DNA of 64,000 nt from Zasmidium citrigriseum (taxonomy: Eukaryota; Ascomycota; Dothideomycetes; Mycosphaerellales; Mycosphaerellaceae), in assembly GCA_002786025.1 (NCBI GenBank), contig NHNW01000028.1, positions 186,001 through 250,000 of the forward strand. Direction: 5' to 3'. A program made the position numbers and the translations under genes. This document shows positions 10,306 to 20,976 of the stretch, piece by piece. Positions within the stretch are counted from its first letter, which is position 1. Every line of letters begins with the position of its first letter. Below the pieces are notes generated by a model. That model saw nothing but the letters and a program-made list of their open reading frames with translations, made no database searches and was not told where the DNA came from.

Positions 10306-11791
10306 ATGTTGCCTCACATAGGCGCGTGGATTTACCTACTTCACCTCACCTTGGCCCTCGCTCTCCCTGTCTCGGACCTCGATCATGGCAACGGTACGGC
10401 TGTTGATCCCTTTGGGATCGAGGGGATTGCGGAGAGAGAGGCGGTTGCTATGGACCCTCCTCCAGGGGGAGGTTCTTCTGGTCAGGGCTCTGGATCTGGG
10501 AAGGGTAAGGCTCCTGCGATCGATCCTCCTCCTGGTTCTGGTTCTGGCTCTGGCTCTGGATCGAGTCAGGCTCGAATGCTTCCCGCAATTCAGGTTGGAC
10601 AGACTACGGTCTACGCTCAAAGGGGCTCGCAGATGCGGCAGTGGATGTTCATGACGGCCGCAGAGAGAGATCAGGATCCACGAGCGCCACGAGAGTCTGT
10701 ACTAAACAGCAAAGACTTCAAGTATTCTGGATGGACAACGTACAACCTGAGAAACAACGCTGCCCAGCAGATTCAGCCCTATGCTGAGGTATTGGACGGC
10801 CTATATGGGTTGTTCTACAACGTACGAAGCGGTCGGACTCCTGTACGGCAGGTGGCCTTACAGTTAACCGACTCGTCAACATTTTGGGTAAAACTGTATC
10901 AAGACCTAAAATATATGCCACCGAGGATTCGTCAAGAGCAGACGGTAAGTCTACAGGCCTTCCGCTGATCGATACGCTTGCTGACACTCTTTGTAGCCTA
11001 CCGGAGGCTTTTATACCAGCCTCTATTCTCCCAAAAACTACATGATCATCGTTGAATCTGCGCTCAGCCCAAGATGCAACGTCATGTTCGGTCCAGATAC
11101 TGGAAACTGCCAGGCACGTGCGGACGACCTGTTGCCTGAAATGCACCATTTATCCGACCTCGTGTTTAGCGAGTATCAGTTGTTGGCTGCCACGAACAGC
11201 AGACACCCGCTGAATTGGCTCATGTTTCGAGGACTTAACCAACCACTCGAGACCGTAGGGCTCATCAGCTATTGCATCCAAACGCACGCTCGGCAAAACA
11301 GCGTGCCCCTCTGGCCGGGCTTCACGTTCCCAATCGGTACATACTGTTTCAATGCTTTAATGGGAACCCCAATTGGCCAAGCGGTCGGTATGACGCTCGT
11401 CACGCACAAGAAGAGGTATGCCGGCGCAGGAAGGGTGAGCTTGTTCCTTACTGTCGACGCCATCACGGTCTTCTTGATGCCGGGTGATGGCAGCACAGGT
11501 ATCCAAGAACCGAGTCTTTTGTTCCACATTGCAAACGGCGACGATCGAATGAAGGGTGCCGTCAATATCAAAAACATCTACAACGATCATCGGAAGGCTG
11601 GCCTGGAAGTTGCAGGCTCGGGGGTGGGACACCGGTTTCCCCACCCCTTGACGCCCTACAAGCAGGGAGAGGATACCTCGGGGCAAGGAACTGGGAACAA
11701 GAAGGGCGAGAGCTCGAAGGGGCAGAAAAGATCACCACCGTCCGGCAACAGCCCCCCTGGCCAGAGCTCCCAACACGGACACAAGCTGTAA
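10306..11791 (+). CDS. Secreted protein with Gly/Ser-rich linker, family not recognised
   Basis: Two exons, 10306-10944 and 10997-11791, with a 52-bp intron (gtaagt...ttgtag) in phase 0; 477 aa. ATG 10306 gives a clear signal peptide (hydrophobic core WIYLLHLTLALALP). The mature N-terminus has two copies of an A(M/I)DPPPG block, each followed by a GSG-rich run (about residues 49-89). A folded region of about 350 residues follows, with few cysteines, rich in aromatic and beta-prone stretches. The C-terminus (last 45 residues) is polar and disordered (QG, KG, SP repeats). I do not recognise the folded part. An effector or cell-surface role is possible but is only an inference from secretion and lineage-restricted appearance. 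Confidence 0.75.
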
Positions 11792-12224
11792 TGGCTTGAT
11801 GGTCTGGCACGATGCTCTCCCCAACAACACTCTCTCAAAAATGGTTGAAACAAGGTGTTGGATGCACAGATTACGGGTTTGCGACGGAGATCGGAGACAA
11901 TTGTATCGAGAGCATGGATAGCGGCGGATCTCCTTTGTGTGAGAATGTGTCTGGCTTTCAAGCTTGACGGATGGGATGCGAGTTTGGGATCTTGATTTTC
12001 CATAATGGCGAGGGATCTCCTTTGTTTTGCGAATCTATGGGGCATTAGCAAGCTTGATGGTAGGCGGAGATATTTTCTAGCAGGAGAGAGTAGACTGTGT
12101 ATGATATCTTGATGGCGGACGATCTCCTTGGAAATGGATGCATGCATGGCATTGGAGAGCTGGATATAGTATTAAAATTTCTTGTTTGTGGAAAGTGCAG
12201 ATTATTGCCTATATTATAGCATTA

Positions 12225-12540
12225 CTCCTGACTTCACTTCTGATTTCACTTCTAACTTCACTTCTAACTTCACTTCTGGCTTCACTTCTGACTTCACTAC
12301 TGACTTCAATCCTGAATCTGCTTCCAAATTTGATAACTTCCCAAATTCACTTCCCAGCTTTACTTCCGACTTCACTCCTAACTTCACTCCTAGCTTTGAT
12401 TCTTATTTCACTTCTCACGTTACTTCTCACTTCATTTCTCGCCTTACTTCTCACTTTACTTCTTACTTCACTTCTCATTTCAGTCCTCATTTCACTTCTT
12501 ACGCTACTCCTCAATTCACTTCTAGCTTTAGCTTTAAGCA
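12225..12540. repeat. 12-bp minisatellite, consensus gacttcacttct
   Basis: About 26 imperfect copies of a 12-bp unit, regular at the left end (12225-12300) and decayed in the middle. Because 12 is a multiple of 3, it leaves long artefactual open frames: one repeats Phe-Thr-Ser, another Thr-Ser-Leu-Leu. No start context, signal peptide or splice site makes these look like a gene. The rest of 11792-12890 holds short scattered copies of a gcgatctcctttg-like word (11930, 12010, 12110) and no gene. Confidence 0.8.
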
Positions 12541-12889
12541 CGTTAAAAGCTGGGAGAGAAATGTAGCCTTGACTTGGGCCTAAGCATCATTAAGGTAAGA
12601 TTAGAACGGTGTCAGAGTGGGAATAGATTATTACTGAGATTGATTACTGAGCGCATGGCCGGCTCTCTTGTCTGTGGTACCTTCAGACGTGCTCTGTAGC
12701 GATCAAAGCCATGGAACTTCACGTATGAAAGCCGGAGCCGTCTTTGTATTCGGAAGATTTGCTGGTGAAGAACCTTTCCTAGGGGTGTCGACGTCTGAAG
12801 CTATCATGATCTCCTAAGCAACGTTCTCGCGAGTGCAAGTCTGAGTCGCTGTTGCAATGATGTGTGGTCCCTTAGCGCAGCCTGATCGA

Positions 12890-13825
12890 ATTCAGGGGTC
12901 CGCCAATTCAATCCCTGTACCATGATCCGGCAAATGTGGCAACAATCCTTCGAAATCCTTCTTGCAAGGAAAAATCGGACATCCGCTAGTCAAAGTCATT
13001 TCCCTGCCAATTGAAGGTCGAACAAGGCGGACGCAGAGTTTCGAAGGATGGATGCACGGAGGAAAGGACTTGGAGTTGGACTGACAAAAACAACCAGGCA
13101 GAATGTGACTTACATAACTTAGCTGTACACCCGGATCAGCGAATGAAATGAGACTTTTGAAAGAGTCCTTGCAAACCACGGCGGAAGCGATATTGTAAGT
13201 TTTGTCGAATCTGCTTGCGCATCGTGCAAGGTTACATCGTGAACGACTGAATAGGCGGTAGCCGTGGTGCACGAGCAACAAGTCAGTTTGCGGAGATGCA
13301 GACACAGACCCAGAGGCATCACACGACAATTGCCGCTCCAACTGCCGACAGTCGACATCCATTAGCTGCACGACCATCCTGAGCGAAAGATCTTCGAAGA
13401 AGAGTGCAAGATCCCGCATCGGTAAGGAAGAGTGGGTGTTGGCGGTATCAACCACGACGCACAAGGGGTAACCATGCGGGACGACTTGCAGGGTACATGG
13501 ACTAGTTGTGCGACGTGAAATTCCAACAGAACGCTTCTGACGATCGACTGTTCCATGCAGGCTTGGCGGTTGCGACTGGTTGTTGAAGTCGCACAGCTAA
13601 GGGAAGGCTGCAGACTGTTGCAAGTGCAGCGGGCCAACCGGCTTTCTTACCAATCTTCGTCAAATTCGCGTAGGCGGAAGTCCACGGAATTCTGCGGCTT
13701 GCGAAAGAGTCGTTGACGGACGAAAATGAGGTATCTTCCCATGAGTCTCCTGAGCCGCACGATTCAAACCATGCCAAAGCACTGTCGTGTGCTATCATGC
13801 CTCCACTAGTCATCGCCATCTTTCA
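12890..13825 (-). pseudogene. Possible decayed or multi-exon gene, product unknown
   Basis: Reading on the minus strand, three consecutive frames look protein-like but do not join cleanly. The first is about 105 codons from ATG 13819, with a plausible intron (gtaaga...cttag near 13660-13607). The second is a shifted stretch around 13600-13500. The third is a long stretch from 13500 to about 13110 (containing VVVDTANTHSS and LALFFEDLSLRMVV). Joining them needs a frameshift near 13480 or an intron I cannot place. No family is recognised. It may equally be chance open frame in GC-rich DNA. Positions 13830-14360 show nothing. Confidence 0.25.
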
Positions 13826-14360
13826 TATGGTGAGTTATTTGTAAACGTTTGATTGGGTCTTCTCATCCAGCAGCTAGTGAATATCCTTCGGAATGGTCGT
13901 ACTCCGTCGTCGCACACACATCTGACCTATAGTGTTGAAGGAGTGGTCAATCAGTTCTGTCCCTAGGTGCTCGATCCATGCGATTTTTCAGATGTTTCCT
14001 CCGGCTTTTCCCATTCGCAACGTGTCCGTTCCTCGGAAATTTGAGCTTTTGTCCGCGGCTTCCAAGCCAGTCAACGAGGCAGGGAACAAATCTGCTTGTC
14101 AAAGTCCTCTCTGAAGGCTTGAGAGGAGCACCATGCCCAAAGTCTTGATCCAAATCTCGTTGGTCGCCACCATGCAGCTCACTCTGCTTCTGGCTCCGCC
14201 ACAGAGCAAGCTGGTCGCTCAGCTCGCGTTTCAATCCGGTGAAAGCACGAGCTTAAACGAGACGAAAGAGCGGGGAAGCAGAAGGAAGCCCTTGAGATCG
14301 CAAGGCTGTTCAAGGCTTTCACGTCCATTAGACTTTCGAGCGATCTTCAACATTTCAGTC

Positions 14361-15566
14361 ATGCCTAGTTTGAAATCAGAGAACAAGATTTACGCCCAGA
14401 GCTTTCGCTTCGCCCAAGAAGGCCATGCGGTGTGGCCGAAGACAACCTCGGACAGGATTCGACCTGGAGCTTGTGGTTATGTCGATGGATACGGAGACTG
14501 GCATACCATTTTGCATCTGATCGATGATGCTGGGAACGGACGTGGGGTTGCAGCAGGTGCCGGCGAAGTAGATGCGCAGGTAGCAGACAGGCCAGTAGTG
14601 GGGTCACTCCCTGCCGGAATTCACTCTACCAACGACTTGGGCGATATCTGGCATTCAATGCTCTCCAACAAAGTTGCCGGCGTTGAAGTCAGACTAGATG
14701 GCAATGTGCTGTAAGCTTCCCCAATCTTCCGATCATCGCACAACCAGACTTGCCAAAGTTGGGTTTCTGATCATCACCAGGCCTCCAGGTTCGCCCGCGG
14801 CAGGCAATGCAGGCGTCGAGTATACTTGCCATGCCAGTCAGGGTGCGGCGTTGATGGCTCGAGGTGTCGTCACAAGCTCTAGGCTGGATGATGACAGTAC
14901 GAAGACCGCCATTGAATGGGTCAACAGCAACATCGATGCTTTGGTAGAGAAAGGCGACTTCGATAGTATCAAGAAGCGAGGGCTGTGGCTCATCACCAAG
15001 ACTCACCACACTTCGGAAGCAGCGAAGACGGTCTTCCAGTCCAAAGGCTCCAAGGCTTCCTTTCACGTTGGAACCGACGTGCCGAGTATCGCCGCAGCAT
15101 CCGCCTCTACGGCTTGGTGGAACTCAGAGCAAATGTCTCCTGGATGGAGAATCCAGCGAGTAAGTGACTTATTACAAGGCCATTCTCTAAAGTAAGCTGA
15201 CGATACAAAAGGTCGGGGAGCCTCAAGCCTCTTCGTGGACATCTACACTGACGACTTTTTTTTACTGGAACGCCACAAGACACTCCAGGGGTAATTCTAT
15301 TCTTTGGCGGCGTTTGGTGGAAACCTGGAAATCTCATCAGTCCACAAATGAAAGCGGAGAAGGAGCACGAAAAGCAAAAATACTTGGCAAGCGATCCCAA
15401 TGCAAAGGCTGTTAGCATGGTCAAAAGTCCCGAGGGTGACACCGAAAATGCGTTTCTGGAACTGTCACCGGGAGTCGTTGGGGGCGACCTGCATTTCCCT
15501 GGCTTGCAGGGGTATAACGATTCTTTTGAGATGTTTGGCGATTCCGATGAGTCGGACTCAGACTGA
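14361..15566 (+). CDS. Uncharacterised fungal-family protein beside the caspase-like gene
   Basis: Three exons. Exon 1 is 14361-14710. Intron 1 is 14711-14780 (gtaagc...caccag). Exon 2 starts at 14781. Exon 3 ends at 15566 with an acidic tail (SDESDSD). The second junction is uncertain: the obvious donor gtaagt at 15160 is in the wrong phase for every acceptor that reads on into VILFFGGVWW. A donor gtgact at 15164 with acceptor 15279 (first AG after a ctgac branch and T-run) keeps the frame. The segments CGYVDGYGDWHTILHL, GLWLITKTHHTSEAA and GVILFFGGVWWK look like a small soluble beta-rich fold shared by an uncharacterised fungal family. No signal peptide. Function unknown. It lies about 290 bp upstream of the caspase-like gene on the same strand. 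Confidence 0.6.
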
Positions 15567-15859
15567 AGTGTGCCTGTGTACCCATCTCTCAGAAGTAGAC
15601 TCCAGTACTTCATCAGAACCCTGTCATTGTCGGTTCTGCGCCCCTGAGTCGCCTGACGAAGAGCTGAGGCTGGCCGGAGTTGGATAATCGAAGGGGCGGT
15701 GGCGTTCCATGGCCAATCAGTGCAATGAGCGGGCACCACACCCGTCGTGGGCTGCATGTTCAGCGTGACTTCGGGTCGGCGAAGAGGTAGATGCCCTTCA
15801 GCGCGATAGTATGACTCTAAGTCTATGTCTGCTGGGAGATTGAAGAAGAGGAAGAGGTG

Positions 15860-17674
15860 ATGTCGACCGAGACTTTGGAGCCAGTGCCACCGGCGACACG
15901 CCCCGATCCGCTCCGAGACCCGATGCACCCAGACATCAACAACATCACCGCGAATGTGCATCCAACTCCATTGACAAACGGCGTGCATGACGGACAGACG
16001 CCGTCCGAGCCACCGCAGCAAGAAGAGCAAGGCATCGAGAATGGGGACAGGCCAAATGGGGATGCACCAGGGGCTGCCAATGCAGAACAAGCGACGTCAA
16101 GTACACCCCTCGAAAAGCTGTCAGAATTCGCTCGCGACCTGTCCAGGGGCGCCGCAAGATTGTTGGAAGAGCGTGTGAAGTTCTCGAGAGTTGTGGTGGT
16201 CGTCGCGTATTGGCAAGATCCTCGGAACCTACCTCATATGAAGAAGAATGCGCAGAAGCTTGTCAGTCTCTTTCGAGACGCTTACGGGTTCGATGTCGAC
16301 GATTATGAAATACCAAGAACCGTTCGGGACATTGGATTCGCAAACAGGATCGATCGACAGTTTCAAAAAGTTAGGGCAGACTCAGATGGGCTTTTCATCC
16401 TGTATTATGGCGGCCATGCTACGAGCGAGGCAGGGAAGGACGAAAAGCTCTGGAAGCCCGAAGACGACCCCCATGCACCGAAGGTCAAGTGGTCTTCCGT
16501 GATCGACATGATCTTCGACGATACAGTCTGCAGCACTCTGTTCCTTCTCGACTGCTGCTACGCCGGCGCCATGCTAGAATGTAAAACGGATTGGAAAGGC
16601 GCCTGCGAGCTGCTAGGTGCTTGTCCGCCAGACGTCAAAGCACCCGCAGCCCAGGCATCGTCTTTCTCCAGAGCACTCTACAAAGAGCTTCGTGGTGGTG
16701 TCTATGATATATGGGAGCTCCATTCGATCATGAACAGCACAGAAAAGAAAGAGCTTTACAATCTGAAGGCAAACCCATGGTACCAGGATTATTCACGGCG
16801 GCAGTATCCTTCTGTCATTATCAGGAAAGTGGATAAGGATTCCAAGGAAGAGCCAAATCACCATACTCCGAGACCCGAAGAGACGGTGCAAAGATATCAT
16901 AGACTGTCCGATGCCAGAGTATTGATCAGTGTCACCTTTAAAGGCAGTGCGGCCAGTTTCCTGGAGCAATACCTTCCGATCATTCAGGACTGGAAGAGGT
17001 GGCTTCGATTTGCACCCAAGAACGTTGGCGAAGTCTTCCTGTATGCAGTTGAGGCGGTCAAGCTCGAAGCTCTCTTCGACACCAGCTCATGCACAGCGTT
17101 CTGGTCGATACCTCTTTGGCTCTGGGATGCTATGACTCCAGTCGCCAGCTACCAGTTCATTGCGATCATACGCTCAGAGAACCACGTTCCTTTGGCGGCA
17201 TCTACTTCCCGCGGGAAATCGCCACAGAAACTTGGTTCAACTGTTGCCGATGCTCCTTTACCCACAACCAAGAAGTTGTTGTTAGAACCAGTACCAGCTC
17301 TTGAGATCCTCGACGAACCCTTAGCTGCAGTAGCAACATCTCAGAAGCTTGCCTCTGAACGGGACACGTTGAAACTGCCCGTGAGGAATAGAAAGCCAGA
17401 GAACATAGGAGATCCCCTCTCCCTTTTGACTCACCGTCGTGGGAAGTCATCGTCTAAGCTTGAAAAGGCCGTCAAGCCATCTAGACGAGAGGTGGTCGAC
17501 AACTCGCTCAGCATACCGGTGGATGGACCCGAAGCCTTGCAGAAATTCATAGCCGGCGCTGCTTCGCGTAGAACGGCTAGCAAAATTGAAGCAGTCAATC
17601 TCATTGCAGGCAGATCTAAGCTCAGTCCGGACTCGATTTGGCATAAAAATGTCGCACGGGCAATGGTCCTTTGA
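15860..17674 (+). CDS. Caspase-like (peptidase C14) domain protein
   Basis: Single exon, 604 aa from ATG 15860. The first 110 residues are Pro/Thr/Asn-rich and disordered. The caspase-hemoglobinase fold spans about 113-300: hydrophobic VVVVVAYW strand, YYGGHA with catalytic His186, and LLDCCYAGA with catalytic Cys233 (the Asp-x-Cys position) beside Cys232. The classic metacaspase DSCHSG is replaced by DCCYAG, so this is a divergent C14 protein rather than a canonical type I metacaspase such as yeast Mca1. The following region (about 350-450) is a second folded domain of unknown type, and the C-terminal 150 residues are basic and low-complexity. In fungi such proteins are often linked to self/non-self recognition and regulated cell death; that role here is inference. 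Confidence 0.8.
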   Translation: MSTETLEPVPPATRPDPLRDPMHPDINNITANVHPTPLTNGVHDGQTPSEPPQQEEQGIENGDRPNGDAPGAANAEQATSSTPLEKLSEFARDLSRGAARLLEERVKFSRVVVVVAYWQDPRNLPHMKKNAQKLVSLFRDAYGFDVDDYEIPRTVRDIGFANRIDRQFQKVRADSDGLFILYYGGHATSEAGKDEKLWKPEDDPHAPKVKWSSVIDMIFDDTVCSTLFLLDCCYAGAMLECKTDWKGACELLGACPPDVKAPAAQASSFSRALYKELRGGVYDIWELHSIMNSTEKKELYNLKANPWYQDYSRRQYPSVIIRKVDKDSKEEPNHHTPRPEETVQRYHRLSDARVLISVTFKGSAASFLEQYLPIIQDWKRWLRFAPKNVGEVFLYAVEAVKLEALFDTSSCTAFWSIPLWLWDAMTPVASYQFIAIIRSENHVPLAASTSRGKSPQKLGSTVADAPLPTTKKLLLEPVPALEILDEPLAAVATSQKLASERDTLKLPVRNRKPENIGDPLSLLTHRRGKSSSKLEKAVKPSRREVVDNSLSIPVDGPEALQKFIAGAASRRTASKIEAVNLIAGRSKLSPDSIWHKNVARAMVL

Positions 17675-17838
17675 GGTCTCGCAATCGCGTCAACTAGGTC
17701 TGGTGCTTCAAACAAGTTTCATTTGGCATGTACGTGTCTATCAAGGCAATGGCGCATCAATCTGCACATTTTCGCACAGCGGTGCCACAATTTCCGTCTG
17801 AATACTAGTCATTCATGCGTTTGGTTGGCCCAAATTTT

Positions 17839-19617
17839 TTACCCCAATTCCCCAAGCTCGATATCGTCGGGCTTTGACTGCGCTTCTTCACGAGCACGCC
17901 GCCTCGCCTGCCATGAAATCGCGAGGATCGCGATGAATGTCAGCGTAGACATGGGGACTGTGATTGCAAACCAGATCCATAGATATGGCGTCACAGAGAG
18001 GCTGCCCCCAGCAGTATTGAAAAAGTTGGAGCTAAAGAACGTCTAAAAAAGTCAGCAAGATCTTGCCTTCCTTCCAATCCAGGAGATGGCAGTCATACCG
18101 AGGTGAAGATCGCAGGAGCAAATATTGCTAAGATGAAGATCGTCCTTTTCGCGGCAGTCCATGTGTTATACCCCAGCTTCAGATTATTCCACGACATTGA
18201 TTCCATCCGGCTTGATTGGACATGGATGGATATGCGTGAAGCCTAGGGTGTCAGCTGAGAGGGAAATCATGGCATGTAAGAGTATCTTACTTGAGACATT
18301 GCGCTATTCAATTCTCGAATGAGTTGCTCCGCTCGCAACTTGTGACGCAGTAATTCTCGCACGGCACTCTCAACGTGTTGGATACCCGGAAACGACTTGA
18401 CACTCCGAGAGTCGATTAATGTGCTCAGAGAGGCAATGTTTGCCTCTATATGAGTTAATGAATCGTTTAGATGGCACTCCACAGTGTAGAGCTCATTGAT
18501 GATGCTTGCATGGTCGTTTGGACTTGACAGTTGTTTTGCCTGTCACTGTGTTAGCTGGATCCTAGTTCAGGAGATGCGTGACATGTTTAGACTTTTTCAA
18601 GATCTGCTTCGATACCACTCAGGTTCATCTGCCATCCTCTCAACGCCACATGAGCCAATAGGATCTGGTACGCGTGGACTGCCACCCTTTGGTCATCTTC
18701 ATCCAGAGTCGATGCATATTCGCAGTATTTTCGAAAGGTAGACTCTAAGCCCCGTTGACCAATAATCAAGTGAACAAATCCAGCGATCTTTTCTTGTTCG
18801 TAGCCTGAGACGCGGTATTTGGCGTAGAATATGAATCGCACGGGATTGCGATCAGGGCCGCAACAATAGTAAAGAGTAGTCCCGCCCTCCAGAGTCGTCG
18901 ATGAATTCACTTCCGCAACAGAGGGAGTATATGCATCGTCTTGAGAAGACTTTGTGGTTGTTTCGATTTGAAAATCTTGGCAGATCAAATTCTTGCCACG
19001 AGGATGACGAAGACTGGGACCATCCGCCGAGATCAAAGCCAGGAGTCTCGGCTCAGCCCGAATACTAGATGCCAACGCGAAGAAAGCATCTAAAGGTAAA
19101 CGTCGCCAGGGAACTTCGTCAGATCTACCTTGAAAGAATCTTCGTCATCATGTCAGTCTTGCTCCGATGGTCACGAGGAGACTGTGTTAAAATGTACGTA
19201 CGCGGTATAATCTCCGGTCTCGTCCGTGCGCGCCAAAAACGCCTGATCTTCGACAACTATATGGCGGCGATGAACTCGAATGACGTGAGCTCTAATGCGG
19301 GAGTCATCACTAAACCAGGGCTCGAGATCTTCATCGCTCATAGCACGATCAGATCTCCTCGACCAGATTCTCTCCTTCTCGCGTTCCGTGGAAACTAGTC
19401 CAAAGCTATCTTCCAGCCAAGTATAGGCCCGTTTTCTGGCTTCAGTTCCAGCCTTACCGGGTCGGGCTTTTTGAAGAGCGGAGCTCGCAAGTTGTCTGCG
19501 ACTGCGCTCCATATCGGCATCGCACCAAAGAGGTTCTGTAGGCAGATGGCAGTAGATAATCGAGTCATCAGTCACGAGTGATGGAGAGGCTGACAACCTG
19601 GAAGAGCTGAAGTCCAA
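17839..19617 (-). CDS. CorA-like two-helix membrane protein, 5' end unresolved
   Basis: Minus-strand exons: (19617?)-19202, 19139-18593, 18539-18291, 18242-18099 and 18042-17839. Introns of 62, 53, 48 and 56 bp were placed by donor/acceptor and phase; the donor at 18592 (gtctaa) is unusual. The long soluble N-terminal part holds IRVHRRHIVVEDQAFLAR and WRRLPLDAFFALAS-type segments and then helical heptad-rich stretches. The C-terminus has two membrane helices (RTIFILAIFAPAIFTSTFF, and LWIWFAITVPMSTLTFIAI) separated by a short loop, the layout of fungal CorA-like proteins. The CorA GMN motif is not present in that loop, so ion transport is not assured. No in-frame ATG precedes 19617 before a stop, so a first exon is missing. 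It converges on the caspase-like gene. Confidence 0.7.
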
Positions 19618-20192
19618 CTGCTCATGCTTATGTAACTTCTGTGGCTGGCGTGATCAAGGAGGTACTCGCTTGTGCAAGCCATGTTTTCGATTGAGCCAAT
19701 GATTGAAAGCAAAACAAATGCATCCATCATGCCCATGCGCTGGATAGATGGTCCATCAACGACCACCTTATGTCGTTATGGAAGTTTCTGAAGTAGAGTC
19801 GAGGACTGACATTCACTTCTCACTTCCCGGTATGCGCTAGTCAAAGCTAGTCACTGTTCGTCCAGCGCTCGAGCGTTTCCTGATCGGACACAATTCAAGT
19901 AGCTCGGGCCAGAGCATGCGTGATCAAAGACGCCATGAAGAGCTGAAGGAAGAGGCCGATATCTGTTCGATTCGCCGAACTCGGTATAAAAGAGCAATCG
20001 TCGACTTCGTTCGCCGTCTTCTACTACTTACGCCGCGTGGACGTCCACTGATCTTCAACCGCATGCACACTGCCATGAAGGCCGTTGTCGCGACTTTTCT
20101 TAGCGGTACAGCTCGACCTCCCAATCGCTTCTCGCCAGTCTCAGACCATCGCCGATTGTTCGACTTACAATACGCCGTACCACCAAACATAC
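19618..20192. other. Gap with an isolated TATA-like box
   Basis: No convincing gene. A tataaaag box at 19985-19992 is followed about 80 bp later by ATG 20071, opening a 42-codon frame with a hydrophobic start (MKAVVATFLSG). The frame ends just as the repeat cluster begins. It could be the start of a small gene whose 3' part was overtaken by the repeats, but nothing confirms expression. Confidence 0.25.
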
Positions 20193-20976
20193 CTTAGCGC
20201 TTCTCCAGTCATTGAATGAACATTTTCGTCTTGCATGAAGGGTTTCCGATGACATTAACCCATTGGTCATCGTCGGCTAAGCGCTAAAGAAAGTATCGTA
20301 TTACAAGTGAGCGAGCTTCGGGCTGGGCAAGGGCGAGAGAAGGGGCGTCTCCTTTGTACAACGCCAACATGAGAACATCCCTTAGCGCCTCTCCAACCAT
20401 TACCACAGCATCTTCCAGCCTGGGAGATGATTCGCCGTCTGGGACCAGACGCTAAGCGGTGTCTCATGATACAGGCGAGATGGCCATGGCGGTGAAGACC
20501 TCCACCACCGGCTGTGCAACGAGGACATTCCTTAGCGGCTTTCCACTCAACGAGCGGGAGTTCTCGTCTTGCAGGAATCGCTGAAGAGCTCGGATTTCTA
20601 CTCGCCGTCCGGCCCCAGACGCTAAGAGATGTCATGTAGTACTTGATGCGCCCGTACGAATTCGGCTTCGAGTCTCCACACCCTGCGCGTGTGGGACAAA
20701 CATCCCTTAGCGCCTTCCCATTCATCGAGAAGACATTCTCGTCTTGCATGAATCGTCGAAGAGCTTGGGATTCTATTCGTCGTCCAATGCTGGACGCTAG
20801 GAGACGTTTGAAGCATAGGCCAGATTGCTCGTCGCACCTGGCGTCGAGGGCCGAGGCGCTTCCACTACTTGTCGTGAGACGAGAACATTCTTTAGCGCCT
20901 CTCCCTTCATCGAGCGGTCATTCTCGTCTTGCACGATGTCGAGAAGAGTCATTGGTCCTGGGATGGGAGACGCTAG
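20193..20976. repeat. Cluster of five diverged repeats with inverted CTTAGCG ends
   Basis: Units of about 76-96 bp start at 20193, 20381, 20531, 20706 and 20890. Each opens with cttagcgcctctcc-like sequence and closes with a cgctaag-like word (near 20282, 20450, 20620, 20795 and 20971), the reverse complement of its opening. Units 3, 4 and 5 share an inner ttctcgtcttgca block; unit 1 has the related attttcgtcttgca. An ccaacatgagaacatc-type leader precedes several units. Spacing between unit starts is 188, 150, 175 and 184 bp. No protein-coding role is clear; on the minus strand several copies encode a variable QDEN/MKGEALK-like peptide in changing frames. Confidence 0.6.

Noticed and set aside
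12138..12583. Two overlapping plus-strand frames of 133-142 codons
   Set aside because: They are translations of the 12-bp minisatellite. Regular repeats of a multiple of three keep frames open without selection.
15107..16090. 327-codon minus-strand open frame
   Set aside because: It overlaps exon 3 of the 14361 gene and the start of the caspase-like gene, both better supported.
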